NCBI GenBank assembly: GCA_945897465.1
Contig: CAMDFK010000012.1
Span: 16,784 to 80,783, forward strand
Source: Limnohabitans sp. Rim8
GTDB taxonomy: Bacteria > Pseudomonadota > Gammaproteobacteria > Burkholderiales > Burkholderiaceae_C
Direction: 5' to 3'
Length of the DNA stretch: 64,000 nucleotides
The position numbers were made by a program, and so were the translations under genes. Below are positions 48,411 to 57,412 of the stretch, one piece after another (position 1 is the first letter of the stretch; every line of letters begins with the position of its first letter). Under the pieces are notes generated by a model, which had not been told where the DNA came from, ran no database searches, and worked only from the letters and a program-made list of their open reading frames with translations.

Positions 48411-49691
48411 ATGAAAGTATTGATCGTCGGCAGTGGTGGCCGCGAGCACGCCATGGCGTGGAAACTGGCGCAGTCCTCCAGAGTGCAGCAGGTGTATGTG
48501 GCCCCCGGCAACGGCGGCACGGCCAAAGACAAAAATCTGGTCAATGTGCCCATCACCGATTTAGCGGCATTGCGCCAGTGGGCCCAAACCAACGGCATCG
48601 GTCTGACCTTGGTCGGCCCAGAAGCCCCCTTGGCTGCTGGCATCGTGGACGATTTCCGAGCCCATGGCCTGCGCATTTTTGGCCCCACTCAAGCGGCTGC
48701 CCAGCTGGAAAGCTCCAAGGCCTTTTCCAAAGCTTTTATGCAGCGCCACGGCATTCCCACGGCTGTATTTGAAACCTTCACCGATGCGGCACAAGCCCAT
48801 GCCTATGTAGACCGCCAAGGCGCCCCCATTGTGGTCAAGGCCGACGGCCTGGCAGCGGGCAAAGGGGTGGTGGTGGCCATGACGCTGGCCGAAGCCCACG
48901 AGGCGATCGACTTCATGCTGCTCGACAACACGCTCGGTGTGGCGCACAACGCAGGTGGCGCGCGGGTAGTGATTGAAGAATTTTTGCAAGGCGAAGAAGC
49001 CAGCTTCATGGTGCTGTGTGATGGCAAGAACGTGGCGGCCTTGGCCACCAGCCAGGACCACAAACGCCTGCTGGACAAAGACGAGGGCCCCAATACAGGT
49101 GGCATGGGCGCGTATTCGCCTGCGCCCGTGGTGACGGCCGAGGTGCACGCACGTTCCATGCGCGAAGTCATCCTGCCCACCATCCGGGGCATGGAAAAAG
49201 ACGGCATCAACTACACCGGGTTTTTGTACGCTGGTCTGATGATCGATTCACAAGGTCGCATCAAGACCTTGGAATTCAATTGCCGCATGGGCGACCCTGA
49301 AACGCAGCCCATTTTGTTGCGCCTGAAGTCGGACCTGTTGGAGGTGCTGTTGGCGGCGACCTCTGAAGGTCTGGGCCAATTGGAGATGGAGTGGGACCGC
49401 CGTGTGGCGCTGGGTGTGGTGATGGCTGCAGCCGGTTACCCGATGAATCCCCGCAAAGGCGATGTCATCAGCGGTTTGCCCAAGGACGAGATTGATGCCA
49501 TGGTGTTTCATGCCGGAACCACCGAAAAAGACGGCCAAATCCAGACCTCGGGCGGGCGTGTGTTGTGCGTCACGGCACTGGCCGATTCGGTCAAGCAGGC
49601 GCAGCAAAAGGCTTACCAAGCCGCCAGTGCCATTGCCTTTGACGGCATGCAAATGCGACGGGACATTGGCCACCGTGCCATCAAAAACTGA
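48411..49691 (+). CDS. purD: Phosphoribosylamine--glycine ligase
   Basis: PurD joins glycine to phosphoribosylamine in the second step of purine synthesis. The 426-residue product begins MKVLIVGSGGREHAMAWKL and has the ATP-grasp core with VVKADGLAAGKGVVVAM, VIEEFLQGEEASFMVL, the DEGPNTGGMGAYSPAP signature and FNCRMGDPETQ. AAGGAAG lies at 48402-48408. It is followed by an acyltransferase gene rather than by other purine genes. Confidence 0.96.
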   Translation: MKVLIVGSGGREHAMAWKLAQSSRVQQVYVAPGNGGTAKDKNLVNVPITDLAALRQWAQTNGIGLTLVGPEAPLAAGIVDDFRAHGLRIFGPTQAAAQLESSKAFSKAFMQRHGIPTAVFETFTDAAQAHAYVDRQGAPIVVKADGLAAGKGVVVAMTLAEAHEAIDFMLLDNTLGVAHNAGGARVVIEEFLQGEEASFMVLCDGKNVAALATSQDHKRLLDKDEGPNTGGMGAYSPAPVVTAEVHARSMREVILPTIRGMEKDGINYTGFLYAGLMIDSQGRIKTLEFNCRMGDPETQPILLRLKSDLLEVLLAATSEGLGQLEMEWDRRVALGVVMAAAGYPMNPRKGDVISGLPKDEIDAMVFHAGTTEKDGQIQTSGGRVLCVTALADSVKQAQQKAYQAASAIAFDGMQMRRDIGHRAIKN

Positions 49692-49707
49692 AGGAACAGT
49701 TTTCTTC

Positions 49708-50349
49708 ATGCGTTCTGTGATTCGCCATCCTGTGACATTCAAGGGCTCTCGTCTGGCCCTTTGGATTTTGAACATGTGGGGCTGGCGTTTGGACTTTGAG
49801 GGCTTTCCCACCCGTCAAGGTGTGGCGATCGTTTACCCGCACACCAGCAACTGGGATTTTCCGATGGGCATGCTGGCCAAATGGGCGCTGGGTATACCGG
49901 CGCACTTCTGGGGCAAGGACTCGCTGTTCAAATTACCGGTGATCGGCGCCTGGATGCGCTGGGTCGGGGGCATCCCGATCGACCGCAGCTCGTCACGCGG
50001 GGTGGTCGGACAGATGGTGCATGTGTTTGAGCAACACAAACAAAACAATCAGTTGCTCTGGCTGGCTCTGGCCCCTGAGGGCACACGCAGCCACACCCCG
50101 GGCTGGCGCAGTGGCTTTTACCAACTGGCCTTGGGGGCTCAGGTCCCTCTGGCGTTGGTCAAGCTTGACTGGGGTCAGCGCCGCTTCAGTGTGGTGGATT
50201 TTTATGAGCTAACCGGACAGGTCGATCGCGATTACGCCCACATGGCCCAGGTCTTTGAAGGGGTCAAAGGCTTCCACGAACACCAGATGGGACCCATACT
50301 TCCCTACAGTCCTGGTCAGAAGCTTGCATCTGCCCCACCAAAACCCTGA
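49708..50349 (+). CDS. Lysophospholipid acyltransferase-like protein (PlsC superfamily)
   Basis: The 213-residue product belongs to the glycerolipid acyltransferase superfamily. The catalytic H-x4-D motif is visible in YPHTSNWDFPMG, the substrate-binding EGTR motif in APEGTRSHTPGW, and the GGIPIDRSS block III region follows the first. There is one hydrophobic N-terminal segment (about 14-24). It is shorter than PlsC and may act on a different acyl acceptor; the substrate is unknown. The ATG at 49708 follows AAGGAAC (49691-49697). purD ends 16 bases before it and hemF starts 35 bases after it. Confidence 0.82.
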   Translation: MRSVIRHPVTFKGSRLALWILNMWGWRLDFEGFPTRQGVAIVYPHTSNWDFPMGMLAKWALGIPAHFWGKDSLFKLPVIGAWMRWVGGIPIDRSSSRGVVGQMVHVFEQHKQNNQLLWLALAPEGTRSHTPGWRSGFYQLALGAQVPLALVKLDWGQRRFSVVDFYELTGQVDRDYAHMAQVFEGVKGFHEHQMGPILPYSPGQKLASAPPKP

Positions 50350-50384
50350 AGATTTTCCGAACCCTTTGAAGGTCCCAATCCACC

Positions 50385-51305
50385 ATGACCACCCCCTTTG
50401 AACTTGGCACCGTCAAAAACTACCTGCTGGGCCTGCAGTCCCGCATCACCGGGGCCTTGACCGACTTGGATGGCACGCCCTTTCTGACCGATGCTTGGCA
50501 AAAAGACCCGGGCGAAAAACTCCAAGGCAATGGCATCACCCAGATTCTGGAAGGTGGTCCGATTTTTGAGCGGGCCGGTTGCGGCTTTTCGCACGTCACG
50601 GGGCCACAGTTGCCGCCCTCGGCCACTCAGCACCGGCCTGAGCTGGCGGGTTCCGCCTTCGAGGCGATGGGCGTGTCGCTGGTGTTTCACCCACGCAACC
50701 CCTATGTGCCGACGGTGCACATGAACGTGCGCATGATCGCGGCCAAGCCCGAGGGCAGGTCGCCTGTGGCCTGGTTTGGTGGCGGTATGGACCTGACGCC
50801 TTATTACGGCTTTGACGAAGACGCGGTGCATTTTCACCAGACCTGCAAAGATGCCCTGAGGCCCTTTGGCGAGGCCTTGCACCCGCGTTTTAAATCCTGG
50901 TGCGACGATTATTTTTGCAACAAACACCGGCACGAACAACGCGGTGTGGGCGGCATTTTCTTCGACGACTTTTCCGAGCTGGGCATGGACCAGAGCTTTG
51001 CGATGCTGCAAAGCGTGGCCGATTCATTGCTGACGGCCTACATGCCCATCGTGATGCGCCGCAAGGACACGCCTTATGGCGAGCGGGAAAGAGACTTTCA
51101 ACTGTACCGTCGTGGTCGCTATGTCGAGTTCAATCTGGTCTGGGACAGAGGCACGCATTTTGGCCTTCAGTCGGGTGGCCGCACCGAGTCCATTTTGATG
51201 TCGATGCCGCCTGAGGTGCGCTGGACGTATCAGCGGGTAGATGAGGCTGGCTCGCCCGAAGCGCGCTTGCTCAGCCACTTTCTGGTGCCCAAGGACTGGG
51301 TTTGA
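50385..51305 (+). CDS. hemF: Oxygen-dependent coproporphyrinogen III oxidase
   Basis: HemF oxidatively decarboxylates coproporphyrinogen III in aerobic heme synthesis. The 306-residue product has the family signatures [91 protein letters not shown] and the SMPPEVRW end. It requires oxygen, which implies aerobic growth. The stop overlaps the region of the nadD start. Confidence 0.96.
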   Translation: MTTPFELGTVKNYLLGLQSRITGALTDLDGTPFLTDAWQKDPGEKLQGNGITQILEGGPIFERAGCGFSHVTGPQLPPSATQHRPELAGSAFEAMGVSLVFHPRNPYVPTVHMNVRMIAAKPEGRSPVAWFGGGMDLTPYYGFDEDAVHFHQTCKDALRPFGEALHPRFKSWCDDYFCNKHRHEQRGVGGIFFDDFSELGMDQSFAMLQSVADSLLTAYMPIVMRRKDTPYGERERDFQLYRRGRYVEFNLVWDRGTHFGLQSGGRTESILMSMPPEVRWTYQRVDEAGSPEARLLSHFLVPKDWV

Positions 51306-51319
51306 GTCTTCAGCCTGCC

Positions 51320-51961
51320 ATGCAAAAACCTCCGGCCGTTGTGCAGCGCCTGGGCGTTTTTGGTGGGGCGTTCGACCCGCCGCATCAGGCCCATGTGGCC
51401 TTGGTCGAGGCGGCCGTGGCCCAGTTGCAACTCGACCATGTGCATGTGTTGCCTACGGGGCAAGCTTGGCACAAACCGCGCCACCTCAGCGACGCCGCAC
51501 ACCGTTTGGCCATGACCCGATTGGCCTTTGCGCAGGTACCGCAAGTGGTGGTCGACGAGCGGGAAATTCTGCGCACCGGCCCCAGCTACACGGTGGATAC
51601 CCTGCACGAGTTGCAGACCGAATACCCCCAGGCGCAGCTGTATTTGCTGCTGGGCGACGACCAGCGCCGCTCCTTGTCCGCATGGCATCAGATCGGTGAA
51701 ATCGAGCGCATCGCTATAATCTGCGCCGCAGGCCGCGATATGGCCGTGCGTGCCTGGAACGACCAATCAGGCGTAGCACCCACACACCCACCCCTTTCTG
51801 ACACCCTGCAAGCGCGCATTCGCACTCTGGACATGCCGCTGATGCCCCACAGTGCCACGGACATCCGTGTGCTGGCTGCTACAGAGCAGGCCCTGACGGG
51901 CTTGGTACCCTCCGCCGTTGAGCGCTATATTCACGAACACCACCTTTACAGGCCCCATTGA
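51320..51961 (+). CDS. nadD: Nicotinate-nucleotide adenylyltransferase
   Basis: NadD adenylates nicotinate mononucleotide in NAD synthesis. The 213-residue product begins QKPPAVVQRLGVFGGAFDPPHQAH, with the nucleotidyltransferase GGAFDPPHxAH motif, and has the SDAAHRLAMTRLAF and GPSYTVDTLHEL segments. The start is ambiguous: ATG 51320 is used, while TTG 51302 has AAGGA 6 bases upstream and would overlap the hemF stop. It ends by overlapping rsfS by one base. The order nadD-rsfS-rlmH is widely conserved. Confidence 0.93.
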   Translation: MQKPPAVVQRLGVFGGAFDPPHQAHVALVEAAVAQLQLDHVHVLPTGQAWHKPRHLSDAAHRLAMTRLAFAQVPQVVVDEREILRTGPSYTVDTLHELQTEYPQAQLYLLLGDDQRRSLSAWHQIGEIERIAIICAAGRDMAVRAWNDQSGVAPTHPPLSDTLQARIRTLDMPLMPHSATDIRVLAATEQALTGLVPSAVERYIHEHHLYRPH

Positions 51962-52737
51962 TGACCGAAAACGCCGCCAAAAAAGACATCCAGAAACTCC
52001 AGCGGGCCATTGTGGACGCACTCGAGGACGTCAAGGCCCAAGAAATCCAGGTGTTTGACACCGAACACCTGTCCTCGCTGTTTGAGCGGGTCATCATCGC
52101 TTCGGGCACCTCGAACCGCCAGACCAAGGCGCTGGCCGCCAGTGTGCGCGACAAAGTGCGCCAAGCTGGTTTTGGCAAGCCCCGCATCGAGGGCGAAGAC
52201 AACGGCGAATGGATCATTGTGGATTGCGGCCCCGCCGTGGTGCATGTCATGCAGCCGACCATCCGCACTTATTACAACCTCGAAGAGATTTGGGGCGGAA
52301 CGCCCGTGCGTCTGAAGTTTGGCGCACCCAAGCCCGCAGCGACGGCCGAAACCAAGGGCCACATCAAAAACTCGGTGGTGAAAAAGGCCCCTGCCAAAAC
52401 ATCGGCCAAATCCGCCACTGCCAAAACACCTGTAGCCAAGAAGTCCGCCACCAAACCTGCCGCGCCATCTCCAGCCAAAGCCAAACCCGCGTTGAAGGCA
52501 CCGGCCAAAGCGGTCAAACCTGCGGCCAAAGCCCCAGCCAAAACTGCAGTCAAAACTGCCGCCAAATCGGCACCTAAAGCCAGCAGCCCCAACAGCAAAC
52601 CCACGGTGAAGACAGTGGGCAAGCCTACGGCCAAACCTGCTGCCAAAGCAGCGGCCAAGTCGTCTGCCAAGTCGGCCGCCAAAAAGTCCCCTGAGCGCAA
52701 GGCCGTGCAAGCGGCCACACGCCGCAAAGCCGACTGA
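51961..52737 (+). CDS. rsfS: Ribosomal silencing factor RsfS with long Lys/Ala-rich C-terminal tail
   Basis: RsfS binds L14 and blocks subunit joining in starved cells. Residues 1-120 form the complete RsfS domain: VDALEDVKAQEIQVFDTEHL, RVIIASGTSNRQTKALAAS and GEDNGEWIIVDCGPAVVHVM. The family is usually 105-130 residues, but here a tail of about 138 residues follows, built from Lys, Ala, Pro, Ser and Thr (repeats such as PAKAKPA and KPAAKAPAK), like histone H1. It ends ATRRKAD. It starts at 51961, overlapping nadD by a base. The tail could bind rRNA; it is encoded by in-frame sequence with no sign of a shift. Confidence 0.94.
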   Translation: MTENAAKKDIQKLQRAIVDALEDVKAQEIQVFDTEHLSSLFERVIIASGTSNRQTKALAASVRDKVRQAGFGKPRIEGEDNGEWIIVDCGPAVVHVMQPTIRTYYNLEEIWGGTPVRLKFGAPKPAATAETKGHIKNSVVKKAPAKTSAKSATAKTPVAKKSATKPAAPSPAKAKPALKAPAKAVKPAAKAPAKTAVKTAAKSAPKASSPNSKPTVKTVGKPTAKPAAKAAAKSSAKSAAKKSPERKAVQAATRRKAD

Positions 52738-52743
52738 TCCTGC

Positions 52744-53211
52744 ATGAAGCTGCTGATCGTTGCGGTCGGCCTGCGCGTGCCGGATTGGGCGCAGACCGCT
52801 TGGGACGACTACGCCAAACGTTTTCCGCCTGAGCTCAAAGTTGAGCTCAAGGCTGTGAAAACCGAGCCTCGCGGCTCCAAAACCCTTCTCAACCTGTATG
52901 CCGCTGAGCGCCAGCGCATCGATGCGGCGATTCCGCGCGGCACCCGCATCGTGGTGCTCGATGAGCGCGGCACCAACCTCACGACGCAGGCCCTGGCCAC
53001 CCGCCTGACCCATTGGCAGCTCGGCGGTGACGATGTGGCCTTGGTCATTGGTGGCCCCGACGGTTTGGAGCCCGAATTCCGGCAAGCCGCGCATGAGTGC
53101 ATCCGTTTGTCTGACCTGACCTTGCCCCACGCCATGGCCAGGGTGCTCTTGATCGAGCAGCTCTACCGCGCTTGGTCCATCAACGCCAACCATCCCTACC
53201 ACCGCGAATGA
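52744..53211 (+). CDS. rlmH: 23S rRNA (pseudouridine-1915-N3)-methyltransferase RlmH
   Basis: RlmH is a SPOUT-fold enzyme that methylates pseudouridine 1915 in helix 69 of 23S rRNA on assembled ribosomes. The 155-residue product has the family length, the [16 protein letters not shown] and [15 protein letters not shown] segments, the trefoil-knot end and the final [16 protein letters not shown]. It lies 6 bases after rsfS and shares four bases with maf (ATGA). Confidence 0.96.
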   Translation: MKLLIVAVGLRVPDWAQTAWDDYAKRFPPELKVELKAVKTEPRGSKTLLNLYAAERQRIDAAIPRGTRIVVLDERGTNLTTQALATRLTHWQLGGDDVALVIGGPDGLEPEFRQAAHECIRLSDLTLPHAMARVLLIEQLYRAWSINANHPYHRE

Positions 53212-53810
53212 GCGACTTCATCTACCTCGCTTCCCAAAGTCCCCGGCGCAGCCAGCTGCTCGACCAAATCGGGGTGGCCCACCAGCTGCTTTTGGCCGGG
53301 CCTGATGAAGATGCCGAGTCTTTGGAGAACGTGCGCGGCGCGGAAGCGCCTGCGCGGTATGTGGCGCGTGTCACCGGGCTCAAACTCGACGCCGCCGTGC
53401 AGCGCTTGAAGCGCCAGGGCCTGCCGCTTGCGCCCGTGCTCTGCGCCGACACCACCGTGTGCCTGGGGCGGGATATTTTGGGCAAACCAGCGGATGAGGC
53501 CGATGCCGTGCGCATCCTGAAAATGCTCTCTGGCCAGACCCACCGTGTGTTGACGGCCGTTGCCGCACAAAAAGGGCGCCAACGGGTGGCCACGGTGTCT
53601 CAATCGTGGGTGCGCTTCGCGCCCATGACCGCCGCGCAAATCCGTGCCTATGTGGCCACCGGCGAGCCCATGGGCAAAGCCGGGGCTTATGGGGTGCAGG
53701 GCAGGGCAGCTGCTCATATTGAACAGATCCGGGGCAGTTATTCAGGCATCATGGGTTTGCCGCTGTTCGAAACCGCTGCTTTGCTGCGGACCTTGGGTGT
53801 GAGCTGTTGA
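53208..53810 (+). CDS. maf: Maf family nucleoside triphosphate pyrophosphatase
   Basis: Maf proteins hydrolyse dTTP, UTP or modified nucleotides to monophosphates. The 200-residue product starts at ATG 53208 with [18 protein letters not shown], the family N-terminus, and contains [17 protein letters not shown] and the C-terminal [12 protein letters not shown]. Residue pattern alone does not settle whether it is the dTTP/UTP (YhdE) or m7GTP (YceF) type. It overlaps rlmH by four bases, and rng follows. Confidence 0.93.
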   Translation: MSDFIYLASQSPRRSQLLDQIGVAHQLLLAGPDEDAESLENVRGAEAPARYVARVTGLKLDAAVQRLKRQGLPLAPVLCADTTVCLGRDILGKPADEADAVRILKMLSGQTHRVLTAVAAQKGRQRVATVSQSWVRFAPMTAAQIRAYVATGEPMGKAGAYGVQGRAAAHIEQIRGSYSGIMGLPLFETAALLRTLGVSC

Positions 53811-53888
53811 GCGATCACGCAAGCCATGGCGCTGTTGGCGCCCTGGCGTTTTCCGAGTTGTTATTCTTTTCTCCATCTGATGCCCACC

Positions 53889-55361
53889 ATGCAACAAGAT
53901 ATTTTGGTCAACTGGTCGCCCCAGGAAGCCCGGGTTGCGGTGGTCGAGTTTGGCGCGGTGCAGGAGTTGCATGTCGAGCGCACGCTCGAGCGGGGTTTGG
54001 TCGGCAATGTGTATTTGGGCAAAGTGTCCCGCGTTTTGCCGGGCATGCAATCGGCTTTCATCGATATCGGTCTCGACAAAGCGGCCTTTTTGCATGTGGC
54101 CGATGTGTGGCAAAAGCATGCCGAGGGTGAGGCCGCCGCCGCCCGCACGGGCCAGCCGCTGGTGCCCATTGAAAAGCAGGTGTTTGAAGGCCGCGCCATC
54201 ATGGTGCAGGTCATCAAGGACCCCATGGGCACCAAGGGCGCGCGCCTGTCCACGCAAATCAGCATTGCGGGCCGCCATCTGGTGTTTTTGCCGCAAGATG
54301 ACCACATCGGCGTGTCCCAAAAAATCCCGTCTGACCAGCGCGACGCGTTGCGCCAAAGACTGCAAGCCTTGGTGGGCCCGGCCGGGGGCGGCTTCATTTT
54401 GCGCACCAACGCCGAAGACTCCAGCGACGAAGAATTGAGCGACGACATCGCCTACCTGCGCAAGACCTGGGCCCGCATCAAGGAGGCGTCGCTGCGACTG
54501 CCGCCAGCGTCCTTGTTGCACCAAGACCTGACGCTGTTGCAGCGGGTTTTGCGAGATTTGGTGGGCGAGGCTACACAAAGCATCCGCATTGACTCACAAG
54601 AGCAGTTTGCTCAGCTGCAGTCTTTTGGCCAGGAGTTCATGCCCAAAGCGGCCGAACGCTTGCAGCATTACAAGGGCGAGCGGCCCATCTTTGACCTGTA
54701 TTCGATCGACGAAGAAATCGCCAAGGCGCTGGGCCGCCGGGTCGAGCTGAAATCGGGCGGGTATTTGATCATCGACCAGACCGAGGCACTGACCACGGTG
54801 GATGTGAACACGGGCGGTTATGTCGGTGCGCGAAACTTTGAAGACACGATCTTCAAGACCAACCTGGAGGCAGCGCAAGCCATTGCGCGGCAGCTGCGCC
54901 TGCGCAACCTGGGCGGCATCATCATTGCCGACTTCATCGACATGGCACGCGCTGAGCACCAGGACGCCGTGTTGGCCGAGTTCCGCAAACAATTGGCACG
55001 TGACCGCGTCAAAACCATGGCAGGTGGCTTTTCGTCGCTGGGTTTGCTGGAGATGACGCGCAAGCGCACCCGCGAGTCTCTGGCCCATATGCTGTGCGAG
55101 CCTTGCCCCAGCTGTCAGGGTAAGGGCATCGTCAAGACGCCGCGCTCGGTGGTGTATGACATCCTGCGCGAGATCCTGCGTGAGGCGCGGCAGTTCAACC
55201 CGCGCGAGTTCCGCATCGTGGCCACTTCGGCGGTCATTGATTTGCTGCTCGACGAAGAAAGCCAGCACTTGGCGGGTTTATCGGACTTCATCGCCAAGCC
55301 GATTTCGCTGCAGGTCGAAGCCTCGATGGGACCAGAGCAGTACGACATTGTGCTGCTCTGA
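53889..55361 (+). CDS. rng: Ribonuclease G
   Basis: RNase G is an endonuclease of the RNase E/G family that matures the 5' end of 16S rRNA and degrades some mRNAs. With ATG 53889 the product has 490 residues. The N-terminal S1 domain (about 37-130, LERGLVGNVYLGKVSRVLPG) is followed by the DNase I-like catalytic part with TTVDVNTGGYVGARNFEDT and GGIIIADFIDMAR, whose Asp residues bind magnesium. CEPCPSCQGKG is the zinc-link. Met 53880 is an alternative start. No Shine-Dalgarno is clear. It is convergent with msbA. Confidence 0.94.
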   Translation: MQQDILVNWSPQEARVAVVEFGAVQELHVERTLERGLVGNVYLGKVSRVLPGMQSAFIDIGLDKAAFLHVADVWQKHAEGEAAAARTGQPLVPIEKQVFEGRAIMVQVIKDPMGTKGARLSTQISIAGRHLVFLPQDDHIGVSQKIPSDQRDALRQRLQALVGPAGGGFILRTNAEDSSDEELSDDIAYLRKTWARIKEASLRLPPASLLHQDLTLLQRVLRDLVGEATQSIRIDSQEQFAQLQSFGQEFMPKAAERLQHYKGERPIFDLYSIDEEIAKALGRRVELKSGGYLIIDQTEALTTVDVNTGGYVGARNFEDTIFKTNLEAAQAIARQLRLRNLGGIIIADFIDMARAEHQDAVLAEFRKQLARDRVKTMAGGFSSLGLLEMTRKRTRESLAHMLCEPCPSCQGKGIVKTPRSVVYDILREILREARQFNPREFRIVATSAVIDLLLDEESQHLAGLSDFIAKPISLQVEASMGPEQYDIVLL

Positions 55362-55379
55362 GGTTTTGGCGGTTGGTGC

Positions 55380-57179
55380 TCAGGTTGGGGCAGGCGCTTC
55401 GCTGGCCCATTCACCCCGGTGGTGCAAACGCGCATAAGCGCCGCCTTGCGCCAGCAATTCGGCGGGTGCGCCTTGTTCCACAATGCGGCCGCGCTCCATC
55501 ACGATCACCCGGTCGGCGTGTTCGATGGTGGACAGACGGTGTGCCACGATCAAGGTGGTGCGCCCTTGCATGAGTTTTTGCAAGGCGTCTTGAACCAAGC
55601 GCTCGGACTCATTGTCCAAGGCCGAGGTGGCCTCGTCCAGAATCAAAATGGGCGCATCCTTGTACAAGGCGCGGGCAATGGCCAGGCGTTGTCGCTGACC
55701 CCCCGAGAGTTGGTTGGCGTTGTGGCCCAGCAATGTGTCCATCCCCAGCGGTAAAGTTTGAACATGGTCCCACAAATTGGCCGCTTGCAGGCATTCCTGC
55801 ACCTTGGCGCGGTCGGGTGTGTCGCCCAAGCTCACGTTGACGACCAAGCTGTCATTGAGCATGACCACGTCCTGGTTGACCATGGCCAGCTGTTGGCGCA
55901 GGCTGGCCAGTTGCCACTGCTCAAGGGGCACGCCGTCCAACAGTACCTGTCCGCTGCTTGGATTCAAAAAGCGCGGCAGCAACTGAATCAGGGTGGTTTT
56001 GCCTGCACCTGAGGTGCCCACCAAGGCCACCGTTTCGCCGGGCCGAACGCTCAAATGGATCTGCGCCAAAGCCGGTTCACCGTCCGGGTTGAACTGCACG
56101 CTCACGTCGTTCCATTCCAAGGCACCTTTTGCGCGCTGAACCCGGTGCTCGCCTTGGCTTTCTTCGGGGGCATCGTGCATCAGTGCCAGGCCTCGCTCCA
56201 GAGCGGCCAGACCCCGGGTGATGGGGTTGGCCACATCGGCCAAGCGTTTGATGGGGGCAATCAGCATCAGCATGGCTGTGATGAAGGCCACAAATCCACC
56301 CACTGTGGCCCCCGATCCGGCTTCGCGGCTCTGCACCAAGGCGATGACCAAGACCAAGGACAGGGCCACCGCGGCCATGATTTGGGTCAGGGGTGTCATG
56401 GCGGCCGAAGCCACGGTAGATTTGAGGGCCAAGCGTCGCAGCTGCTGGCCCAAGGCATTGAAGCGCCCAATTTGCTGAGCTTGTGCCCCGTGCAAGCGCA
56501 CCATGCGGTGGGCCAGCACGTTTTCTTCCACCACGTAGGCCAAGTTGTCGGTGGCTTTCTGGCTTTCTTTGGTCAACCCATACAAGCGCCGAGACAGCAC
56601 TTTCATGATCCAGCTCAAGCCTGGGGCCACCGTGAACACCACCAGCGTGAGCTGCCAGTTCAGCCACATCAAGTACCCCACCAAGGCCATCAAGGTGAAG
56701 CCATCGCGGGTCAAACCGATCAAGGCCGAGACCAGTTGGGAGGCGCCAATTTGTACCTCGTAGACCACGGTGTTGGACAAAGCACTCGCCGACTGTCGGT
56801 TGAACAAGGACAAATCTGCCCTGACAAGTTTGGCAAACAGGTCGCTGCGGAGTTTTTCCATGCCATCGTTGGTCACACGCGCCAGAGCGTACTGCGACAC
56901 AAAGTGCGCCAAGCCCCGCAGGCCAAACAGGCCAATGACCACCAAAGGAATAGACCACAGGGGCAAACTGTTTTGGGCAAAGCCGTTGTCCAAGAGGGGC
57001 TGAAACAGGGCTGGAATCAGGGGCTCGGTCAGGGCCGCAACCAAGGTGGCCCCAATGGCCAGCGCCCAAACGCTGCGTTGACGCCAAAAATAGGGCTTGA
57101 GGCGCAGCAAACGCTGGGCGATGCCCGGCTGTGGCGGTGTTTCTGTGCTTGGGGCGGTGTTGGAGTGGGAAACAGACAT
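55380..57179 (-). CDS. msbA: Lipid A export ATP-binding/permease protein MsbA
   Basis: MsbA flips core-lipid A across the inner membrane. The 599-residue half-transporter starts MSVSHSNTAPST at 57179. It has about six membrane helices in residues 30-330 and an ATPase domain with Walker A LVGTSGAGKTTLIQLLP, Q-loop, signature LSGGQRQRLAIARALYK, Walker B ILILDEATSALD and the H-loop HRLST. A longer upstream extension to 57227 is possible but lacks support. It lies divergent from tolB, not next to waaA or lpxK. MsbA is called over other exporters by overall similarity and length. Confidence 0.88.
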   Translation of the reverse strand: MSVSHSNTAPSTETPPQPGIAQRLLRLKPYFWRQRSVWALAIGATLVAALTEPLIPALFQPLLDNGFAQNSLPLWSIPLVVIGLFGLRGLAHFVSQYALARVTNDGMEKLRSDLFAKLVRADLSLFNRQSASALSNTVVYEVQIGASQLVSALIGLTRDGFTLMALVGYLMWLNWQLTLVVFTVAPGLSWIMKVLSRRLYGLTKESQKATDNLAYVVEENVLAHRMVRLHGAQAQQIGRFNALGQQLRRLALKSTVASAAMTPLTQIMAAVALSLVLVIALVQSREAGSGATVGGFVAFITAMLMLIAPIKRLADVANPITRGLAALERGLALMHDAPEESQGEHRVQRAKGALEWNDVSVQFNPDGEPALAQIHLSVRPGETVALVGTSGAGKTTLIQLLPRFLNPSSGQVLLDGVPLEQWQLASLRQQLAMVNQDVVMLNDSLVVNVSLGDTPDRAKVQECLQAANLWDHVQTLPLGMDTLLGHNANQLSGGQRQRLAIARALYKDAPILILDEATSALDNESERLVQDALQKLMQGRTTLIVAHRLSTIEHADRVIVMERGRIVEQGAPAELLAQGGAYARLHHRGEWASEAPAPT

Positions 57180-57412
57180 GGGCTGAAGTGATTGTAAGCA
57201 GTCCCAATGCCAAGGGGCCTGTGCCAAGCTTGAAACGCCAAATGGCTGGATTCAATGGGGCGACCAAACCCCGAAAAACCCGTCATGCTTCAAGCTTTGT
57301 AAGAACTCTCCGACTAAACTTTGCCTTTTGTAGCGAGTCCATCTGTGAAAACGGGCTCTTCAAGGTGTACGATCAGTGTTTTCCTGAGGCCTCTTCCACT
57401 GTGTAGATTCAC

